The translations under genes and the position numbers were made by a program. 31,840 nt of DNA, from NCBI GenBank assembly GCA_964526225.1, contig CAZGLL010000020.1, positions 1-31,840 of the forward strand. The letters run 5' to 3'. The stretch comes from DRYM01 sp964526225 (GTDB lineage: Archaea; Thermoproteota; Thermoprotei_A; EX4484-217-1). Below the pieces are notes generated by a model. That model was not told where the DNA came from. It did not search any database and worked only from the letters and a program-made list of their open reading frames with translations. Positions 8,664 through 16,682 of the stretch are shown here, piece after piece (the first letter of the stretch is position 1; the number at the start of each line of letters is the position of its first letter).

Positions 8664-9060
8664 CTAAAATAATATAGGGTATGTTGTAAAGAATGTTACA
8701 TTCTCCAAAAGTATGTTAAGTACTACATTCCACAGTAAGCCTTTCTTTAAGATGTCTTGCTACGATGCTGCAAGCCTCTCGGACTTTATTTTTTCATAGT
8801 AAGAGGGATCTCTGTATAATGTTTCGTTGACTTTGCACAAGAGACCTTTCTCAATATTTGGGTCGAATATTATTGCTAACAAACTATTTTTTCACCTGCT
8901 GACACCTAAAAGTACATTCCCGCTAAACTTCTATTCATGTTAAGCTCAAAAATGTTTAAACATATTTGCGCTGTTCACTGTGTTCTAAAAGCTTCTGAAG
9001 CGCCGAGGTTAGAAAGCCACATTTCTCGTAGATCCTTCTCTACTTTCCCTAATAGATGCT
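8664..9060 (-). pseudogene. heavily decayed protein gene
   Basis: There is no open frame here, but the minus strand carries clear protein-like stretches broken by stops. From upstream to downstream they are TKHLLGKVEKDLREMWLSN, stop, NRSLAGMYF, stop, VSAGEKIVC, then after a frame shift LLAIIFDPNIEKGLLCKVNE and YRDPSYYEKIKSERLAAS, stop, QDILKKGLLWNVVLNILLEN, ending at TAG 8664-8666. At least three in-frame stops and one shift separate them. I do not recognise the family. The remaining bases between the gene ending at 8392 and the promoter at 9284 show nothing else I can support. This indicates turnover of accessory genes at this spot. Confidence 0.5.
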
Positions 9061-9283
9061 TAGTTTGAAATAACTTTCTCTAACACAACATGAAGATAAT
9101 TGTATCTACTGCTGTTTAACTGTGAGGATTTCGGAGGTTTTAAAATAGCCTTACCATTACAGGGGAATAAAGGATACAATATAGTGCATCGATGTCTTAA
9201 CCACATAATCTTTAACATCAATAGTTTTAAGACCAAGGTAGCCTCGTTCTCCACCATAAAGAGGAAACATTCATATGAATTGC

Positions 9284-9292
9284 CTTTATATG
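9284..9292 (+). promoter_or_regulatory. TATA box of the PAPS-reductase-family gene
   Basis: CTTTATATG lies about 40 nt before the ATG at 9330 and fits an archaeal TATA element. Transcription would start near 9312-9316, leaving a short leader that includes the GGTG ribosome site at 9319-9323. Confidence 0.5.
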
Positions 9293-9329
9293 TCTGTTTT
9301 AAGAATTAAATGTAATGTACGGTGATGTA

Positions 9330-10145
9330 ATGAGCCGTAGCAGCCTTGTAAGAAAAATACGTAGTGTTAGAAGGGAAGCCTTAGAAGTGCTTGCATTATT
9401 CAAGGATATTTATGTTATGTTCTCAGGAGGCAGGGATAGCCTAGTAACTTTGCATCTAATCTCAGAAGTGCTAGGTAAAGCTAACGTTAAAGCTCTGTTC
9501 ATAGACACGGGTATTAGCACTCCAGGACTCATAGAGTACGTTCGCGATACATGTAAGCGTTTAAACATAGAGCTTACGGTAGTAAAGCCAAGATATGATT
9601 TCTTTAAATTAGTAAAGGCTAAGGGGTTCCCAATTATTAAGAGGAGGTGGTGTAAGGAATATTTAAAAATACGCCCGCTTAAAGAGTGGATTTCTAGGAA
9701 GGACGTTAAGGATGTAGTGTTAGTAACCGGTATTAGAAGGGATGAATCGTGGATGAAATCCAGAGCTTTTAAACTATACTATCATCCTAAATTTAAAACT
9801 ACAACCTATGCACCGATATTCGAATGGTCAAAGAGCGATGTGATTAATTACCTTGGAGAATATGGTTTAGAAGAATGCCCTCTATATAAAACCTACGGAA
9901 AAGCTTATGATTGTTGGTGTACTGTTTACAAATCACCTTCGGACTTTGCAGTTCTAGCTCTCAATAACCCAGAATTCTTTAGAAAATTTGTTGAAGCTGA
10001 GAAAGAGCTTAGGAAAGGAGGTTCAGCACTATACTATGGTGGTAAGAGGATATACCTTAGAGATGTAGCTAGAAATCCTAAAAAGTACTTAGAAAAATAC
10101 CCTAGAAAATATATTTGCCCGCTATGCAGAACTCTATTAATGTAG
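9330..10145 (+). CDS. PAPS reductase / ATP-pyrophosphatase family protein
   Basis: 271 residues. The PP-loop nucleotide-binding motif FSGGRDSLVTLHL is near residues 30-45, followed by VKALFIDTGISTPGL, the second conserved strand of the PAPS reductase/adenylyl-sulfate family (COG0175). Later blocks are VVLVTGIRRDESWMKS and LEECPLYKTYGKAYDCWCTV, and the C-terminus has a CPLC pair. The clustered cysteines could bind zinc or an Fe-S cluster. Members reduce activated sulfate, thiolate RNA or DNA, or do unknown chemistry in viruses and plasmids. No sulfate-assimilation gene is adjacent, so a nucleic-acid or mobile-element role is as likely as metabolism. ATG 9330 is preferred over ATG 9315 because of the spaced GGTG. 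Confidence 0.8.
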   Translation: MSRSSLVRKIRSVRREALEVLALFKDIYVMFSGGRDSLVTLHLISEVLGKANVKALFIDTGISTPGLIEYVRDTCKRLNIELTVVKPRYDFFKLVKAKGFPIIKRRWCKEYLKIRPLKEWISRKDVKDVVLVTGIRRDESWMKSRAFKLYYHPKFKTTTYAPIFEWSKSDVINYLGEYGLEECPLYKTYGKAYDCWCTVYKSPSDFAVLALNNPEFFRKFVEAEKELRKGGSALYYGGKRIYLRDVARNPKKYLEKYPRKYICPLCRTLLM

Positions 10146-10165
10146 CTAATGTGCGAGAAAAAGAT

Positions 10166-11125
10166 TTAAGGTAGTTGATGTAATGCTAAAAACTTGGCTA
10201 GTTCTTCAAGCTCCATAGGTCTTATGCGGTAATATGCTAGGTAATAAATCGTGGCTATAATGTCCTGGTATAATATTGTAGATGTATATTTTAAAATGTA
10301 GTCTGCAATATCATCTTCTTTAACTAGCACATATACTTTCCTTCTTAATTCGGAGTAAGCGGAATCGTAAACCTCAATAGGTGTTTTATAGCTTTGGAGC
10401 TTTTCAATCACCAACTTCCTCATACTAACTCCTGTTTCTACAGCAAATTTCGCATAGTCTTCGTCAATGTTCTTTAGAGGACGTCCTCTAATAGTATAAA
10501 GTGGTATGAGTAGTGAACTTTGGATGGTAGGCATATATAGTTTCGGTATGAACTTAGTTCCTGTTATTCTCTTTGAAACCCCATAGTATAAGTCACAGAC
10601 CATGCTTTTAGGTACGGCTTTCAGGAAGTTGAGATTTATTAGTATATCCACCATGGTAGCTGGTTCTTTGAATAATATCTTTCTAAACTTCTCTTTGCTT
10701 CCGATACCATTCTGTAGTTCTTTCTTAGCTTTTAGCGGATCCCCCTCAACATATCTCATCACGGCTTTAGCTGCTATGTACAGGTCCTTTGCTGTTAAAC
10801 CTAAGAAGCCTTGCGACGCTACATGTATAGCCCATCTTATTAACCTTAATTTTACAACAACGTCTCTTCCTAGCTCATTATAATAGCTATCATCATAGCT
10901 GTGCGAAAGTATAGTTACACATACTTGCTTAATAAACTCTAAGGGATCTTTTTTCGAAACTATTAAGCGTAGCTTACGTTGTACGTCATAATATGGAGCT
11001 AATGGTATGTATTTGAACTTATCATACATGTACTTAACAATCTCTTTAACCTCATCTGCACGTCCTCCTGCACTTTCGATCTTTAACAATTTTTCTAAGT
11101 CCTTCTTAAGCTCTTTCACGCTCAT
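10166..11125 (-). CDS. hypothetical helical protein, last gene of a three-gene operon
   Basis: 319 residues, mostly alpha-helical, opening MSVKELKKDLEKLLKIESAG. I see no catalytic motif, signal peptide or clear membrane segment. A central region, PKLYMPTIQSSLLIPLYTIR, and a Tyr-rich C-terminus (TIYYLAYYRIRP) are the most distinctive parts. The start ATG 11125 lies 5 nt after the stop of the upstream membrane-anchored gene, so the two are surely co-transcribed. It converges on the PAPS-reductase-family gene with a 20-nt gap. I cannot assign a function. Confidence 0.7.
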   Translation of the reverse strand: MSVKELKKDLEKLLKIESAGGRADEVKEIVKYMYDKFKYIPLAPYYDVQRKLRLIVSKKDPLEFIKQVCVTILSHSYDDSYYNELGRDVVVKLRLIRWAIHVASQGFLGLTAKDLYIAAKAVMRYVEGDPLKAKKELQNGIGSKEKFRKILFKEPATMVDILINLNFLKAVPKSMVCDLYYGVSKRITGTKFIPKLYMPTIQSSLLIPLYTIRGRPLKNIDEDYAKFAVETGVSMRKLVIEKLQSYKTPIEVYDSAYSELRRKVYVLVKEDDIADYILKYTSTILYQDIIATIYYLAYYRIRPMELEELAKFLALHQLP

Positions 11126-11130
11126 GATTA

Positions 11131-11679
11131 TCAGCCTATTCCAAGTTTTTGCTTAAGATTACTACTCAGTTCTTCCAATATTGTTTCTACAGCATCTGTT
11201 GGAAAGACTAATAAGCCTTTACCTGCAGTCGCAATCGCTAATAGCTCATCATCGTTTAAGTTGTAGCTATAAAACTTAAATTCTACGCCTTCCTGGACAT
11301 GTCCTTCATGAAGATCGGCTATACATTTTTTAGGCTTTATCAAAAGAACTTCAACTGGCCCATAAGATACTATTGGTCTTCTCCGCCTAGCTCTATGTAC
11401 TCTTGGACCAAGTATATTAAGGAGTTTACTTGAAACTTTAACGTATTTTTCATCTTTAATGTGTTTTTCAAGCCTCCTTAGGGCCCTAGCTACGCTATGT
11501 TCAATGTATTTAGCAATGTATCTCTTACGGTGCTGCTTGCTTATGTAAGCCGCTAACCTGTAAGCATACACTATGAGTTTATCGAAAGAATCCGGATGAA
11601 CAAGCCACCATATAAATAGTGTTAAAGCTACGTAACCTATGTAGGAAGGTATAGTTGAAAGGATTTCGTAAAGGCTCAT
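11131..11679 (-). CDS. small membrane-anchored hypothetical protein
   Basis: 182 residues. One N-terminal membrane segment is visible (about 12-28, IGYVALTLFIWWLVHP). It is followed by a strongly basic stretch rich in Arg/Lys/His (KQHRKRYIAKYIEHSVARAL and later RVHRARRRRP) and a C-terminal alpha/beta part with VEVLLIKPKKCI and GKGLLVFPTDAVETIL. The basic region next to the membrane suggests a cytoplasmic domain touching nucleic acid or lipid, but this is inference. Middle gene of the operon 11980 to 10166, with 13 nt to the gene before and 5 nt to the gene after. Family not recognised. Confidence 0.65.
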   Translation of the reverse strand: MSLYEILSTIPSYIGYVALTLFIWWLVHPDSFDKLIVYAYRLAAYISKQHRKRYIAKYIEHSVARALRRLEKHIKDEKYVKVSSKLLNILGPRVHRARRRRPIVSYGPVEVLLIKPKKCIADLHEGHVQEGVEFKFYSYNLNDDELLAIATAGKGLLVFPTDAVETILEELSSNLKQKLGIG

Positions 11680-11692
11680 GGCTTAACCTATA

Positions 11693-11980
11693 CTATTTAC
11701 CTTTAAGTTCCTCAGCTATCCTCATAGCCTTAAATAAACATTCAGTATAGTCGCAGACCACTTTTACTCCATCACCAGTTTTCAAGAAAGCCCCCAGGTT
11801 CTCAAACGTCACTTTTCTGCCACATATAAAACATTTCATTTTACCTGACTTTATTTCATCATAAAGTTTAAGTTTCTTTGCTATTGCCTCCACATCTTCC
11901 TCGTAAAACGCTGTTAAAGGAACTTTCTCCTTGCGTATTTCTTTTAAACGCGGAATACTCATAGGCTCTGAATCCCTCAT
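11693..11980 (-). CDS. small zinc-finger-like hypothetical protein
   Basis: 95 residues. The C-terminal half has a CxxC pair in MKCFICGRKVTF and a second Cys pair in VVCDYTECLFK. This four-cysteine pattern (C-x2-C ... C-x4-C) could bind one zinc. The N-terminal half is charged and helical. It is the first gene of the minus-strand operon with the two genes downstream; AT-rich TTTTATAAG just upstream (about 11,990) could be the TATA box. A second in-frame ATG at 11962 is an alternative start. It may be a regulator or adaptor; function unknown. Confidence 0.6.
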   Translation of the reverse strand: MRDSEPMSIPRLKEIRKEKVPLTAFYEEDVEAIAKKLKLYDEIKSGKMKCFICGRKVTFENLGAFLKTGDGVKVVCDYTECLFKAMRIAEELKGK

Positions 11981-12113
11981 TTTATAGTTTCTTATAAAAC
12001 TATATAACGTTGATGTTACCCATTAATCCGTATTTTTAAACATAGTTAAATATAAGCTCCCCAACCATTAAAGACCAATTTAATTTATTGTCTTTAGAAT
12101 CCTACATGACTTT

Positions 12114-12263
12114 ATGACAATATTTCTTACATACCTAACTTGCTTTGCCAAAAGATTCAATATCTTGTTAATCCTTGTAGTAATAGCCGTTTTAAGCGCA
12201 GAGAAAATACGCACCAAGAGGGGAAGCAAATATATGGGATGTTGCCAAAGACCTTATTGTTAA
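12114..12263 (+). CDS. possible 49-residue single-span membrane peptide
   Basis: This is the only coding-like stretch in the 355-base gap between the divergent operons. ATG 12114 opens MTIFLTYLTCFAKR, then a hydrophobic span FNILLILVVIAVLSA, then a basic Cys-containing tail ending CCQRPYC and a stop at 12261-12263. There is no clear ribosome site, so it may be chance. The rest of the gap holds the presumed promoters of both flanking operons. Confidence 0.2.
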   Translation: MTIFLTYLTCFAKRFNILLILVVIAVLSAEKIRTKRGSKYMGCCQRPYC

Positions 12264-12338
12264 AAATTCTCTTAAACACTGATAGCATAGCATAATGGAA
12301 CTTTGGTTAGCATAAGGTGCGGTGGAGGATAGTTTGTG

Positions 12339-12701
12339 ATGCTTTTTGAACAGCTTAGGGGTATTGTTAAAAGTGATGTTGCATTAAAGGCGTTAGCTCA
12401 TGTTATCGATAGAGCTAGTTCTTTGAATAGAGGCAGGTTTCCTGTTTATATTGATGTTGTTGGTCTTGGCGGTTCTGCACTTAGTGTAGAAGATATAGGT
12501 GATGTTGATGTTGTTCTTTGCTGTTCTCCTAGGAAGAAGTATATGGAAGAGTGGAAGAGGTTTGAGCTAAAACTTCAGGAAAAATTTGTTGATCTATGGT
12601 CTCTTATTGTTGAGTCATCGCATTTAATAAGCAGGGTTACAATGGATTTCATTATAAAAGAATTTTATGATAAACTTGTAGATATGGGTTTTAAGGACTG
12701 A
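12339..12701 (+). CDS. minimal nucleotidyltransferase-like protein
   Basis: 120 residues. VVGLGGSALSVEDIGDVDVV contains the nucleotidyltransferase signature: a G-S turn followed by D-x-D (DVD), the metal-binding acidic pair of the Pol-beta superfamily. Its size fits a minimal (MNT) nucleotidyltransferase, usually an antitoxin paired with a HEPN protein. The start is GTG 12336 or ATG 12339; the sequence GGTGGAGGA at 12321-12329 serves as ribosome site and suits ATG 12339. The following gene begins 30 nt downstream and carries a possible HEPN motif. Function inferred only from the motif. Confidence 0.6.
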   Translation: MLFEQLRGIVKSDVALKALAHVIDRASSLNRGRFPVYIDVVGLGGSALSVEDIGDVDVVLCCSPRKKYMEEWKRFELKLQEKFVDLWSLIVESSHLISRVTMDFIIKEFYDKLVDMGFKD

Positions 12702-12731
12702 TGGATTAAAGAGTGGCTTGTATGGTCACGT

Positions 12732-13466
12732 ATGTCAGATTTCCGATGGGCCATAGATGGGGGTGTTTTAATACCGTATTTTGATGAAAAGCGTCTTGTT
12801 GTGCGATATGTTAAGCATGGATGGTATGGTAAAAGATTAGAAATTCATGAGAAAATAAAGGGAAGAATTTCCCTTTCTGAAATACCTTATGTAACAGTTT
12901 GGACTAGGAAAAAGGGAGTGGTGAAACCTAGTGAAAAGGAACTTAGAGAGTTCTTTTTGAAAGAACAGCATGAATTAATTAGTCTATCTATTGGGGTAAT
13001 CAAAGGACTATGGTATGAGCTACCACCAGTATATTACAACGTAGGCTCGGCCCTTGAAAGCAAGTTTGAAATACCTCATTATTATTTAATGCACGGTTTT
13101 GTTAGATTATGTCTTATTAGAAACAGAGAAATTCATGAGGAAGCTAAGAAAGCATTGGTTATGGAAATTAAGAATCTAAAGAAACTCGTTAGAAGACAGC
13201 CTAAAAGGGAACTTACAAAAATAATGAGGTATAATAGAATGTTAAGAAATACTTTGAAGAAAATACTGGCGTACACATATATTGTAAATACCGTAAAGCA
13301 CTGCGATATAGTGATGAGGATTCTGGACAGGATGCGTAAGAGAACTATGGAGGAGTACTTGTTTGAGCTAAAAAGATTTATTCTAAGAAATGGCGTACGT
13401 CAAGGACTTAGGAAGCATATATTAGAGGAAGCGTTACAGAAAAGTATAGGAGAAGAATTCATGTAA
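12732..13466 (+). CDS. hypothetical protein with a HEPN-like Rx4H motif, partner of the nucleotidyltransferase
   Basis: 244 residues. The first ~60 residues are beta-rich with many aromatics (WAIDGGVLIPYF, VKHGWYGKRLEI). From about residue 75 it is all helical and very basic. Around residues 129-134 LCLIRNREIHEEAKKAL contains R-N-x3-H, matching the R-(polar)-x(3-5)-H catalytic signature of HEPN ribonucleases. At 244 residues it is longer than typical HEPN toxins, so the match may be accidental. Its position directly after a minimal nucleotidyltransferase is what makes a MNT/HEPN-type pair worth considering. Alternatives: a structural DNA-binding protein of the downstream cluster. Confidence 0.55.
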   Translation: MSDFRWAIDGGVLIPYFDEKRLVVRYVKHGWYGKRLEIHEKIKGRISLSEIPYVTVWTRKKGVVKPSEKELREFFLKEQHELISLSIGVIKGLWYELPPVYYNVGSALESKFEIPHYYLMHGFVRLCLIRNREIHEEAKKALVMEIKNLKKLVRRQPKRELTKIMRYNRMLRNTLKKILAYTYIVNTVKHCDIVMRILDRMRKRTMEEYLFELKRFILRNGVRQGLRKHILEEALQKSIGEEFM

Positions 13467-13668
13467 TTCTAAGGATTCCTTTAAAACTTAGTATGTTAGA
13501 AAAACCAGTGCATGTTCTAATTGTTCTTGCAACTTTCTGTTTTCTTCTATTTCCTTTGTTATGTGGAATGTTAATCGCCTTACCTTTCTTGCCTGCATCA
13601 ACGGGTTTCTTTACTGCTTTTCTCTTTCCATTAGTGTTAGAGTTTTCCTGCTTCTCTTCATAAACCAT
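13459..13668 (-). CDS. possible small highly basic protein
   Basis: 69 residues, very Lys/Arg/Asn-rich (GKRKAVKKPVDAGKKGKAIN), with no hydrophobic core in its first two thirds. Upstream, on the complement of 13681-13697, is an AT-rich TTTAATTAATTATA element at the right distance for a leaderless transcript starting near the ATG. It overlaps the end of the convergent 12732 gene by 8 bases. It could be a nucleic-acid-binding peptide, or a chance open frame in AT-rich DNA. Confidence 0.35.
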   Translation of the reverse strand: MVYEEKQENSNTNGKRKAVKKPVDAGKKGKAINIPHNKGNRRKQKVARTIRTCTGFSNILSFKGILRIT

Positions 13669-13770
13669 AGCTATGCAGTGTATAATTAATTAAATACTTA
13701 TTTTCATTAATAACTACAAATGAAATTCATGGTGTTGTCTTAATAATTTTATTTATTATGTAGACATAAA

Positions 13771-13779
13771 TTTTTATAT
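13771..13779 (+). promoter_or_regulatory. TATA box for the 13810 operon
   Basis: TTTTTATAT lies about 35 nt before the GTG start at 13810 and fits a crenarchaeal TATA element. It is the likely promoter for the co-oriented, overlapping genes 13810-16667. GGTGGT at 13801-13806 is the ribosome site. Confidence 0.5.
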
Positions 13780-13809
13780 GAATTCTGCGATATTTTATTT
13801 GGTGGTAGT

Positions 13810-14664
13810 GTGTCTATAGCTTTGGATTTCGAACGTATAACTAAGAAGTGGGCTTCTCTTAGGAGATTTGCTGGTCTAGCTGTTGAATCAGCACTCGACG
13901 CTATCGAGCAAGGACATGTTGATGTGGCTCCTTATTTTGCGAAGCTTCTATATTTCTTACCATTCGCATCTAGAAGTCTCGAGAAAGTCCTTACATATTC
14001 CTTCATAAAAGCAGTTTACGGTTACGCAAACAAAGACACAAGATTCTTTGAGGTATCTGTAGATGAGGTACCCGGTTTTGAACCTGATGAAGAAGCTAAA
14101 GTTAAGGCTGCGTTTGAGGCAATGCGTGATATAGGGTTAGCTGAAATAGTAGCTCCAAATAAGATTAGGCTCAAAATGGAGCCAAGCGGGGTTGCTAAAT
14201 TATTTAGACCTATAATACCCTATGTAATAGGAAATATCACTCCACAGAACATAGAACTAGAAGCTCTTTCATATCCATATAGAGTAGTTTCTGGAGTTAG
14301 CTCACTCTACGTTATGCATAAAGGCGGACGTTTACCTAGCAGCTTCACATTAATGACAGGTCTCATAAGCCCTATCGCATACGTTAAGAAGGATGGAACT
14401 GTTGAGAGAAAAAACACTATTGAACCTGATGAATGGAACAAAGCAAGAGCTCACATGGCTAAGCTTAAACCTCTCAGAGATAAATTTGATATAGAGTACT
14501 TTAAGGCTTTAGGAGTTCTCCATGAGAACAAAATCATCGTCAGATCCTATCCCATCGAAGTCTCGGGAGGCATGATAGACCTAGTAGTAGCACCAGCATA
14601 TTACCGCTACTATACCTTATTAAGAGAGAGAAAACTTAGCAGGATGAGACCTTGGCGTCGATAG
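13810..14664 (+). CDS. uncharacterised protein A of the SMC/AAA cluster
   Basis: 284 residues, no family recognised. The middle part (about 80-125: FFEVSVDEVPGF, then MRDIGLAEIVAPNKIRLKM) has a winged-helix feel. It is followed by LFRPIIPYVIGNITP and RVVSGVSSLYVM. The last block is closely echoed in the next gene (VASGVSSVYVI), and both place it after a 'PI(A/I)xY' segment, so the two look like diverged paralogues. The C-terminus is basic (LLRERKLSRMRPWRR). GTG 13810 follows GGTGGT by 3 nt. The next gene starts 13 bases before this one stops, pointing to translational coupling and perhaps a heteromeric complex. Confidence 0.7.
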   Translation: MSIALDFERITKKWASLRRFAGLAVESALDAIEQGHVDVAPYFAKLLYFLPFASRSLEKVLTYSFIKAVYGYANKDTRFFEVSVDEVPGFEPDEEAKVKAAFEAMRDIGLAEIVAPNKIRLKMEPSGVAKLFRPIIPYVIGNITPQNIELEALSYPYRVVSGVSSLYVMHKGGRLPSSFTLMTGLISPIAYVKKDGTVERKNTIEPDEWNKARAHMAKLKPLRDKFDIEYFKALGVLHENKIIVRSYPIEVSGGMIDLVVAPAYYRYYTLLRERKLSRMRPWRR

Positions 14665-15548
14665 CTAATAGATGGGCTCTAAGGAACTACAGAGTATTAA
14701 CAGAGGAAACTATGTTAGCTGTTTTCGACGAGTTACGAGCCCATATAGGTGGTGTGAGTTCGCCTCATGTACTATCTAGTACTACGGACGCTTACGCATT
14801 AGCATCTAGGTTTAAAGGTGTACTATACAAGTATCCCTTCTTCAAAAAGAAACACCTTAGGATATTGAGGGCAATAATCGATAGATGTGGTGAAGCATAC
14901 TATAAGAAAGACCCATCTAAGCTCTATATAAGTAGAGCTGTTGTTGATGAATGGAGTACTTCATTCTACATACCCATGGAGAGGATTAACGAGTACTTGA
15001 AACCACTACAGATATTTAGCATTTTGAAACCTAGTGATGATCCAAACTACATTTATAGAGTTGGTGATGAATTCTTCCAGTTAATGGGCCCTATCGCACA
15101 GTATTTAGTTACGCCTATTGATACCAGACGTTTTGCAGAAATGATGGCTGTTGCAAGCGGGGTCTCAAGTGTTTACGTTATTGCCACAGCTATGCAGAAG
15201 CGTATACGCGTAGATAAACCCCTTATACCATGGTTCCTCAAGTTACCAATGATCTACACTTTATCCGGTCTCGAAGCCGGAACAACAAGAATAAGAGACG
15301 TACTTGAAATACCTAGGATCAATGCTGTAGACAGCTACTTCGTTATTGAAAGGGGAGCTCCAATAGAGCTATGGAGAAGCATTAGGGCGGAGGCATTTGA
15401 GTTCATGAGTGACAACTATGTTATTGAACAAGCTATTCCGAACGGATATAAGCTTAATAGACTATGGGTTAAAATGCATGAGGAAGGCGTGAGACGATAT
15501 GTCAAAAGGTTTAGAGAAAGATACGAAAGAAGATACAGAAGTTATTAA
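14652..15548 (+). CDS. uncharacterised protein B of the SMC/AAA cluster (similar to protein A)
   Basis: 298 residues. A helical N-terminal domain (to about 90) leads into a segment with winged-helix character (LYISRAVVDEWSTSFYIPME, then LKPLQIFSILKPSDD). Then comes LMGPIAQYLVTP and MMAVASGVSSVYVIAT, which parallel blocks in the preceding protein. The C-terminus is extremely basic (RRYVKRFRERYERRYRSY), suggesting nucleic-acid contact. The start is TTG 14652, 13 nt inside the previous gene, with GGATGAG just upstream. The next gene starts 50 nt before its stop. Family unknown; role inferred only from context. Confidence 0.7.
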   Translation: MASIANRWALRNYRVLTEETMLAVFDELRAHIGGVSSPHVLSSTTDAYALASRFKGVLYKYPFFKKKHLRILRAIIDRCGEAYYKKDPSKLYISRAVVDEWSTSFYIPMERINEYLKPLQIFSILKPSDDPNYIYRVGDEFFQLMGPIAQYLVTPIDTRRFAEMMAVASGVSSVYVIATAMQKRIRVDKPLIPWFLKLPMIYTLSGLEAGTTRIRDVLEIPRINAVDSYFVIERGAPIELWRSIRAEAFEFMSDNYVIEQAIPNGYKLNRLWVKMHEEGVRRYVKRFRERYERRYRSY

Positions 15549-15912
15549 GATTAGATTGTGTACACCTACGGGACATGGTGAGCATAAACCGTACATATAC
15601 TTGATTCAAACTAAAAACAAATACTATATGGTATATGATCCTGGATATGAGCTAGGGAACATTCATATATATGAATCTAAGGAATCTATTCCAATTAGCG
15701 AATTGAAGAAGAAATATCCACAATATGTTGATGATAGAGATAGACTCTTAAACCAGTTTATAAAAGAGCGATTTAGAACAGATTCGTATTTTAAGTATGA
15801 AATTGCATTATTTTGCGAAGAGCTTGAGATCTCCAGAGAACTGTATGAAGAGCTTAGAATGAGACGGCATAACTACTTTAAGTGTAAAAGGTATGGAGGA
15901 GAGCTTCCATGA
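15499..15912 (+). CDS. small uncharacterised protein preceding the AAA+ ATPase
   Basis: 137 residues. The first part is beta-rich (PYIYLIQTKNKYYMVYDPG), the second helical and charged (YEIALFCEELEISRELYEEL). It overlaps the previous gene by 50 bases in another frame, and its TGA overlaps the ATG of the AAA+ gene (ATGA, 15909-15912), so it is firmly embedded in the operon. I see no catalytic motif. It may be an adaptor or substrate-recognition subunit for the ATPase; that is inference from gene order. Confidence 0.65.
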   Translation: MSKGLEKDTKEDTEVIKIRLCTPTGHGEHKPYIYLIQTKNKYYMVYDPGYELGNIHIYESKESIPISELKKKYPQYVDDRDRLLNQFIKERFRTDSYFKYEIALFCEELEISRELYEELRMRRHNYFKCKRYGGELP

Positions 15913-16667
15913 GCAAGAGGACTAAGATCTTTGTCAAACCCCTCAAAATTATTAGGGCTAGCGAAATCCCCGAAGACTACGATATAGGTAGGTTTGTAGG
16001 TGAAGGATACAAACGCATATTCAATCTTGTTTTCAAGACGTTTTACTATCAGTTCAGAGAAGGTATTAGGAGGGGAATTAAGGGCTTCTTATTTCATGGC
16101 GAACCCGGCACCGGTAAGACTAGCTTAGCTTATACTGTTGTTAGAGAGCTTGGAAAGAAATTCAGAGACCTCTACCTCATACTAGTTGACGCATCAGACA
16201 TTGCTAGACCCCTCTACGGAGAATCAGAGATAAGGATAGTAGAGATATTCGAGGAAGCCAAGAAGAAAATAGGCTACACTGTAATGTTATTCGACGACGT
16301 TGAATCCATATTCATGTCTAGAGGTAGAGAGAGAATAGAGTCATGGCACATAGCCCAGGACAACGTGTTTTTCCACATGCTAGACGAACTAGACACATCT
16401 AGAATAGGCGTAATAGCGACAACCAACTGGTACGACCTAGTAGATAAAGCGTTGATAGATAGACTTTATCCAATAGAGTTCAAGCCCCTAGACCTAGAGA
16501 CAGCGCTAGCAATAGCCGAGAAGAGATGCCTAGAACTAGGAGTAAGATTCGAAAAAGTAAAAGAAGAAATACTGGCAATGAACCAACCACCAAAATCAGC
16601 AAGAGAAGTAGAAAGAATAGTGCTAAAACACTACATTGAAAAACTCGAAAAACTCGACATTTTCTAA
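15909..16667 (+). CDS. AAA+ ATPase, single domain
   Basis: 252 residues. Walker A GEPGTGKTS at 64-72, Walker B VMLFDD at 125-130, sensor 1 ATTN at 170-173, a candidate arginine finger in DRLYP (about 185), and a sensor-2-like KSAREVER near 224-231. Thus it is a complete AAA+ module of the classical (CDC48/proteasomal-ATPase-like) type, but without a second ring or N-domain. The short N-terminal ~55 residues are unlike known adaptors. Start ATG 15909 overlaps the previous stop, with GGAGGA about 9 nt upstream. Such stand-alone ATPases remodel protein or DNA complexes; here the partners are probably the two similar proteins upstream and the SMC-like protein downstream. The 3' third has strongly A/C-ending codons. 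Confidence 0.85.
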   Translation: MSKRTKIFVKPLKIIRASEIPEDYDIGRFVGEGYKRIFNLVFKTFYYQFREGIRRGIKGFLFHGEPGTGKTSLAYTVVRELGKKFRDLYLILVDASDIARPLYGESEIRIVEIFEEAKKKIGYTVMLFDDVESIFMSRGRERIESWHIAQDNVFFHMLDELDTSRIGVIATTNWYDLVDKALIDRLYPIEFKPLDLETALAIAEKRCLELGVRFEKVKEEILAMNQPPKSAREVERIVLKHYIEKLEKLDIF

Positions 16668-16682
16668 ATAATGTTGGTTTTG

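Noticed and set aside
9060..9309. 65- and 69-codon ORFs on opposite strands before the PAPS-reductase-family gene
   Set aside because: They overlap each other almost fully, lack ribosome sites and protein-like composition, and the second runs through the promoter of the 9330 gene.
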